Shown here: positions 11,465 to 14,725 of the stretch, piece after piece
Position numbering within the stretch: the first letter of the stretch is position 1
Layout of the letters: each line of letters starts with the position of its first letter
NCBI GenBank assembly: GCA_004211235.1
Contig: SEEY01000027.1
Location: forward strand, 1-14,725
Source of the DNA: Rubrivivax sp.
GTDB lineage: Bacteria > Pseudomonadota > Gammaproteobacteria > Burkholderiales > Burkholderiaceae
DNA length: 14,725 nucleotides
Direction: 5' to 3'
Position numbers and translations under genes: made by a program
Notes under the pieces: model-generated
Told to the model about the DNA's origin: nothing
Database searches by the model: none
What the model saw: the letters and a program-made list of their open reading frames with translations, nothing else

Positions 11465-13522
11465 ATGAAACGACTGTTGCACGCCGCCCTACTGGCGGCC
11501 ACGCTGACCCCCGTGCTGGCCCACTCGGCCACGGAAACCCCGCTCGACGCGCTGCCCTACACGCCCAGCCTCGACGTGACCGCCATGGACCGCAGCGCCG
11601 ACCCCTGCGACGACCTCTACCGCTTCGCCTGCGGTTCGTGGACGAAGTCCAACCCCATCCCGGCGGACCAGTCGCGCTGGTCGGTCTACGCCAAGATGGC
11701 CAACGAGAACCAGCGCTATCTGTGGGGCGTGCTGAACAAGCTCGGCGACCCGGCCGCCGAGCGCAGCGCGACCCAGGCCAAGCTGGGCGACTACTTCGCC
11801 AGCTGCATGGACGAGGGCGCCGTGCAGGCCGCCGGGCTCAAGGGCCTGCAGCCGCTGCTGGACCGCATTGCCGGGCTGAACGACAAGCGCGACCTGCCTG
11901 CGCTGCTGGCCGAGCTGCAGCTCGCGGCGGGCAGCGAGCGCCTGTTCTTCGGCTTCAGCTCGGGCCAGGACTTTGCCGACGCGACGCGCCAGATCGCCTT
12001 CGCCTCGGCCGGCGGCCTGGGCCTGCCGGACCGCGACTACTACCTCAAGGGCGACGCCAAGACGCTGAAGATCCGCCAGGCCTACGAGGCCCACGTCGCC
12101 CATGCCTTCACGCTGCTGGGCGAGTCGCCTGCCGCCGCCAAGGCCGCCGCGCAAGCCGTGCTGGCCACCGAGACGGCGCTGGCCCGGGCATCGCTGTCCA
12201 AGGTCGACAAGCGCGACCCCTACAAGACCTTCCACGTCGTCGACGCGGCCGGCCTGAAGGCGCTGATGCCCGGCTTCGACTGGGGCGCCTACCAGGCCGC
12301 GCTCGGCACCACGCCCTGGCATGAGCGCTACAACGTCACCGAGCCGGCCTTCTTCAAGGCCCTCGGCGCGCGGCTTCAGGCGATGAGCCTGCCGGACCTG
12401 CGCCACTACCTGCGCTGGCAGCTCGCCAGCAGCCTCAGCCCCGCGCTGGACAACGCCTTCGTGCAGGCCAACTTCGACTTCTATGGCCAGACGCTGACCG
12501 GCGCACAGCAGCTCAAGGCCCGCTGGAAGCGCTGCGTGCAGCTCGTCGACGTCCAGCTTGGCGAGGCGCTGGGCCAGGAGTTCGTCGCGCGCAACTTCAC
12601 GCCCGAGATCAAGGCCGCCACGGTGCAGATGACCGACGAGATCGAGGCCGCGATGGCGCGTTCCATCGACAGCCTCACGTGGATGAGCGCCGCCACCAAG
12701 GCGCGCGCCCACGAGAAGCTCAAGGCCATCGTCAACAAGGTCGGCTACCCCGAGCGCTGGCGCGACTATTCGGCCTTTGCCGTGCAGCGCGGCGACTTCC
12801 TCGGCAACGTCGTGCGCGGCAACGTCTTCGAGGCGAAGCGCCGCCTGGCCAAGATCGGCCAGCCGCTGGACCGCGGCGAGTGGGGCATGACGCCGCAGAC
12901 GGTCAACGCCTACTACGACGCGCAGATGAACGACATCAACTTCCCCGCCGGCGTGCTGCAGGCGCCGCTGTACGACCCCAAGCTGGACGAGGCGCCCAAC
13001 TATGGCAACACCGGCGGCACCATCGGCCATGAGCTGACGCACGGCTTCGACGACGAGGGCCGGCAGTTCGATGCCAAGGGCAACCTGAAGAGCTGGTGGA
13101 CGAAGAAGGATGGCCAGCAGTTCGAGAAGCGCGCCGCCTGCGTGGCCGACCAGTACGCGACCTACACGGTCGTCGACGACATCAGGATCAACTCCAAGCT
13201 GACGCTCGGCGAAGACCTTGCCGACCTGGGCGGGCTGGTGCTGGCCTGGGAGGCGTGGAAGGCGCACATGGCGGGCAAGCCGGGCGAAGCCAAGGACGGC
13301 CTGACGCCCGAGCAGCGCTTCTTCGTCGGCTTCGCGCAGTGGGACTGCGCCGACGCGCGGCCCGAACAGCTGCGCGTGTCGGCCAAGGTGGACCCGCACT
13401 CGCCGGCCAAGTGGCGCATCAACGGTGTCGTCGTCAACATGCCGGAGTTCGAGAAGGCGTTTGCCTGCAAGCCCGGCGCCAAGCTCGTGAAGGCGGCGGC
13501 GCAGCGCTGCAAGGTGTGGTGA
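11465..13522 (+). CDS. Exported M13 (neprilysin/PepO) family zinc metallopeptidase
   Basis: This 685-residue peptidase begins with a Sec signal peptide (about 1-22, LAHSA). The N-terminal M13 domain opens with DPCDDLYRFACGSW (46-59) and runs to about residue 440. The catalytic domain has NAYYD (481-485), INFPAG (491-496), the zinc site HELTH (522-526) inside GHELTHGFDDEG, and third ligand Glu583 in GEDLADLGG with Asp587. HSPAKWRING and the closing CKVW match the neprilysin C-terminus, including the substrate-binding arginine and last cysteine. Length agrees with full M13 enzymes. It should be a soluble or lipid-free periplasmic or secreted oligopeptidase cutting on the amino side of hydrophobic residues. 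There is no lipobox cysteine in the signal. It forms its own transcription unit. Confidence 0.95.
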   Translation: MKRLLHAALLAATLTPVLAHSATETPLDALPYTPSLDVTAMDRSADPCDDLYRFACGSWTKSNPIPADQSRWSVYAKMANENQRYLWGVLNKLGDPAAERSATQAKLGDYFASCMDEGAVQAAGLKGLQPLLDRIAGLNDKRDLPALLAELQLAAGSERLFFGFSSGQDFADATRQIAFASAGGLGLPDRDYYLKGDAKTLKIRQAYEAHVAHAFTLLGESPAAAKAAAQAVLATETALARASLSKVDKRDPYKTFHVVDAAGLKALMPGFDWGAYQAALGTTPWHERYNVTEPAFFKALGARLQAMSLPDLRHYLRWQLASSLSPALDNAFVQANFDFYGQTLTGAQQLKARWKRCVQLVDVQLGEALGQEFVARNFTPEIKAATVQMTDEIEAAMARSIDSLTWMSAATKARAHEKLKAIVNKVGYPERWRDYSAFAVQRGDFLGNVVRGNVFEAKRRLAKIGQPLDRGEWGMTPQTVNAYYDAQMNDINFPAGVLQAPLYDPKLDEAPNYGNTGGTIGHELTHGFDDEGRQFDAKGNLKSWWTKKDGQQFEKRAACVADQYATYTVVDDIRINSKLTLGEDLADLGGLVLAWEAWKAHMAGKPGEAKDGLTPEQRFFVGFAQWDCADARPEQLRVSAKVDPHSPAKWRINGVVVNMPEFEKAFACKPGAKLVKAAAQRCKVW

Positions 13523-13537
13523 GCGGCGGCTGAGGCG

Positions 13538-13567
13538 AGCGGCTGCGGCTTCAGGGCCGCAGCCGCT
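13538..13567. terminator. Strong bidirectional hairpin between the M13 peptidase and ATPase genes
   Basis: A perfect 12-bp stem (13538-13549 with 13556-13567) closes a 6-base loop that contains the ATPase stop codon. It lies 15 bases after the peptidase stop and covers the last codons of the minus-strand ATPase (KRLRP). There is no T-tract, but stem strength and convergent placement make it a likely shared transcription end. Confidence 0.6.
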
Positions 13568-14372
13568 TGACCGCCTCGAACCAGGCCATGCCCAGCGCCG
13601 CCGCGGCTACCGCGGCCAGCAGCGGCAGCGGCGCCAGCGGAGCGAAGGCGAACAGCCGGCTGATCGCGGGCACGCCGAGCACGGCGCCCAGCATGAGCAG
13701 GGTCGCCGCCGCGATCCAGCCGAACTGCCTGTTCGACTCCGGCCTGCCGGAGAAGCCCGAGCGGCCCCAGGCGCGGTTGGCCTGGATGAGGGCCAGGTTG
13801 GACAGCACGAGCGCCACGAAGGCGAGCGTGCGGGCGGTGTCGTCGCGCCCGGCTTCGGCAGGCAGCCAGGCCCGGGCGCCGGCGTAGGCCGCGAGCAGCA
13901 GCGCCAGCAGGCCGGCGCCCTGCCAGAGCCCGCGTGCGATGACGGTCGCGTCGAACAGCTTCTGGTCAGGCCGGCGCGGCGGCACCGTCATGGCGCCTGC
14001 CTCCAGCGGCTCCGCCTCGAAGACCACCGAGCAGGCCGGGTCGATGATGAGCTGCAGGAACAGGATGTGCACCGGCATGAGCAGCGCCGGCCAGCCGAGC
14101 AGTACCGGCACGATGGACAGGCCGACGATGGGCACGTGCGCAGCCACGACGAAGACGATGGCCTTGCGCAGGTTGGCGAAGACGCGGCGGCCGTAGCGCA
14201 CGGCGGTCACCAGCGACGAGAAGTCGTCGTTCAGCAGCACCAGCGCGGCTGCCTCGCGGGCCACCTCGGTACCGCGCGCGCCCATGGCCACGCCGATGTC
14301 GGCCGCCTTCAGGGCCGGCGCGTCGTTGACGCCGTCGCCCGTCATCGCCACCACGTCGCCACGCGCCTGGAA
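13551..14372 (-). CDS. P-type cation ATPase (calcium-type), C-terminal part, broken upstream
   Basis: From 14372 down the minus strand encodes about 273 residues of a P-type ATPase: FQARGDVVAM, then the hinge motif TGDGVNDAPALKAADIGVAM, GTEVAREAAALVLLNDDFSS, and about six membrane helices (M5-M10). One of these reads HILFLQLIIDPACSVVFEAEP across M6. This resembles type II calcium-transporting pumps, so calcium or another divalent cation is likely. The frame stays open to 14579, but beyond 14372 it is antisense to ATPase coding sequence on the plus strand and is not real. The phosphorylation motif DKTGT, the N domain and M1-M4 are missing on this strand. The break is an inverted-repeat junction. 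The fragment may be an intact gene in the genome that is misjoined here. Confidence 0.85.
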   Translation of the reverse strand, partial: FQARGDVVAMTGDGVNDAPALKAADIGVAMGARGTEVAREAAALVLLNDDFSSLVTAVRYGRRVFANLRKAIVFVVAAHVPIVGLSIVPVLLGWPALLMPVHILFLQLIIDPACSVVFEAEPLEAGAMTVPPRRPDQKLFDATVIARGLWQGAGLLALLLAAYAGARAWLPAEAGRDDTARTLAFVALVLSNLALIQANRAWGRSGFSGRPESNRQFGWIAAATLLMLGAVLGVPAISRLFAFAPLAPLPLLAAVAAAALGMAWFEAVKRLRP

Positions 14373-14373
14373 G
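14275..14373. repeat. Left arm of a perfect 99-bp inverted repeat
   Basis: Every base from 14275 to 14373 is the complement of its partner in 14627-14725, where paired positions add up to 29000. Pairing fails at 14374/14626 and is mixed beyond. The arm encodes, on the minus strand, the ATPase hinge region from FQARGDVV to VAMGA. Confidence 0.95.
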
Positions 14374-14725
14374 ACCCCGTGCGGCCCGACGTCCCGCAGG
14401 CGATTTCGCAGTGTCAGGCGGCCGGCATCCGCGTCGTCATGATGACCGGCGACCATCCCGCCACGGCGCTGTCCATCGCCCGACAGGCGGGCCTGAGCGG
14501 CGAGGCGCCACCCATCACCGGCGCCGAGCTGGCCGGCATGGACGATGAAGCGCTGAGCCGGCGTCTGGCCGCGACGCATGTCTTCTGCCGCGTGCAGCCT
14601 GAGCAGAAGCTGCGCCTGGTCAGGGCCTTCCAGGCGCGTGGCGACGTGGTGGCGATGACGGGCGACGGCGTCAACGACGCGCCGGCCCTGAAGGCGGCCG
14701 ACATCGGCGTGGCCATGGGCGCGCG
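14367..14725 (+). CDS. P-type cation ATPase, P-domain fragment in opposite orientation (open at window end)
   Basis: The plus strand encodes 119 residues of good P-type ATPase: LEDPVRPDVPQAI, then GIRVVMMTGDHPATALSIA, a variable stretch, FCRVQPEQKLRLVRAFQARG, and TGDGVNDAPALKAADIGVAM to the window edge. These are the conserved segments on either side of the hinge in the P domain. The fragment has no start codon context and no upstream ATPase sequence; before about 14367 the plus strand is the antisense of the other fragment. Its last 99 bases are identical to the minus-strand copy. Together the two pieces read as one continuous ATPase from LEDP to the C-terminus, with the shared 99 bases as overlap. 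One gene shown folded back, or two head-to-head copies, would both explain this. Confidence 0.8.
   Translation, partial: MEDPVRPDVPQAISQCQAAGIRVVMMTGDHPATALSIARQAGLSGEAPPITGAELAGMDDEALSRRLAATHVFCRVQPEQKLRLVRAFQARGDVVAMTGDGVNDAPALKAADIGVAMGA
14627..14725. repeat. Right arm of the 99-bp inverted repeat, ending at the window edge
   Basis: This is the exact reverse complement of 14275-14373. It encodes the same ATPase hinge on the plus strand. The match runs to the last base, so the full repeat may be longer than 99 bp beyond the window. A 253-base unique segment (14374-14626) lies between the arms. Confidence 0.95.

Noticed and set aside
11489..13399. 636-codon open frame on the minus strand across the M13 peptidase gene
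   Set aside because: It is the antisense of a complete M13 peptidase with all catalytic motifs. It has no recognisable domain.
14373..14579. Extension of the minus-strand ATPase frame to 14579
   Set aside because: This stretch is antisense to genuine ATPase coding sequence on the plus strand, so the open frame is accidental and follows the inverted-repeat junction.

Overview
The window is uniformly GC-rich DNA with densely packed genes, short intergenic gaps and strong G/C third-position bias. The gene content points to a Gram-negative betaproteobacterium of the Burkholderiales, probably near Roseateles, Mitsuaria or Rubrivivax. The evidence is an LPS/Kdo operon (kdsD-kdsC-lptC), two PEP-CTERM proteins, a glycine-rich RNA-binding protein tail and a lipoprotein. 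The lineage is inferred from content, not from a search.

Layout. 1-152: 3' end of a glycine-rich (RRM-type) protein and its hairpin terminator. 209-3206, minus strand: kdsD-kdsC-lptC-SDR, an operon with 4-bp GTGA overlaps at its last two junctions. 3335-4051, plus: PAP2-superfamily phosphatase with variant motifs. 4029-4751, minus: an exported Hcp-fold protein ending in a PEP-CTERM anchor. 4950-5447, plus: small lipoprotein. 5568-6749, plus: PD40/TolB-like beta-propeller with a second PEP-CTERM anchor. 6837-8327, plus: membrane phosphoglycerol-transferase/LTA-synthase-like enzyme. 8337-8678, minus: very acidic small protein. 8852-9280, plus: VOC protein. 9323-10024, minus: DUF899 thioredoxin-like protein. 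10203-10445, plus: probable small hypothetical protein. 10420-11373, minus: D-2-hydroxyacid dehydrogenase. 11465-13522, plus: exported M13 zinc metallopeptidase. 13551 to the end: parts of one kind of calcium-type P-type ATPase in two opposite orientations.

Functional theme. Much of the window concerns the envelope: Kdo synthesis and LPS export (kdsD, kdsC, lptC), membrane phosphate chemistry (PAP2, phosphoglycerol transferase), exported or anchored surface proteins (two PEP-CTERM proteins, a lipoprotein, the M13 peptidase) and ion transport. No exosortase, type VI secretion or lptA/lptB genes are visible here.

The two most notable points are these. First, an Hcp (type VI secretion tube) fold carries a Sec signal peptide and a PEP-CTERM sorting tail. 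Second, the right end holds a perfect 99-bp inverted repeat (14275-14373 against 14627-14725) around a 253-bp segment that splits an ATPase gene into head-to-head halves. The second arm ends on the last base of the window, so an assembly fold-back is at least as likely as a real invertible switch. The window start also lies in low-complexity glycine codons, so both edges may be contig ends.
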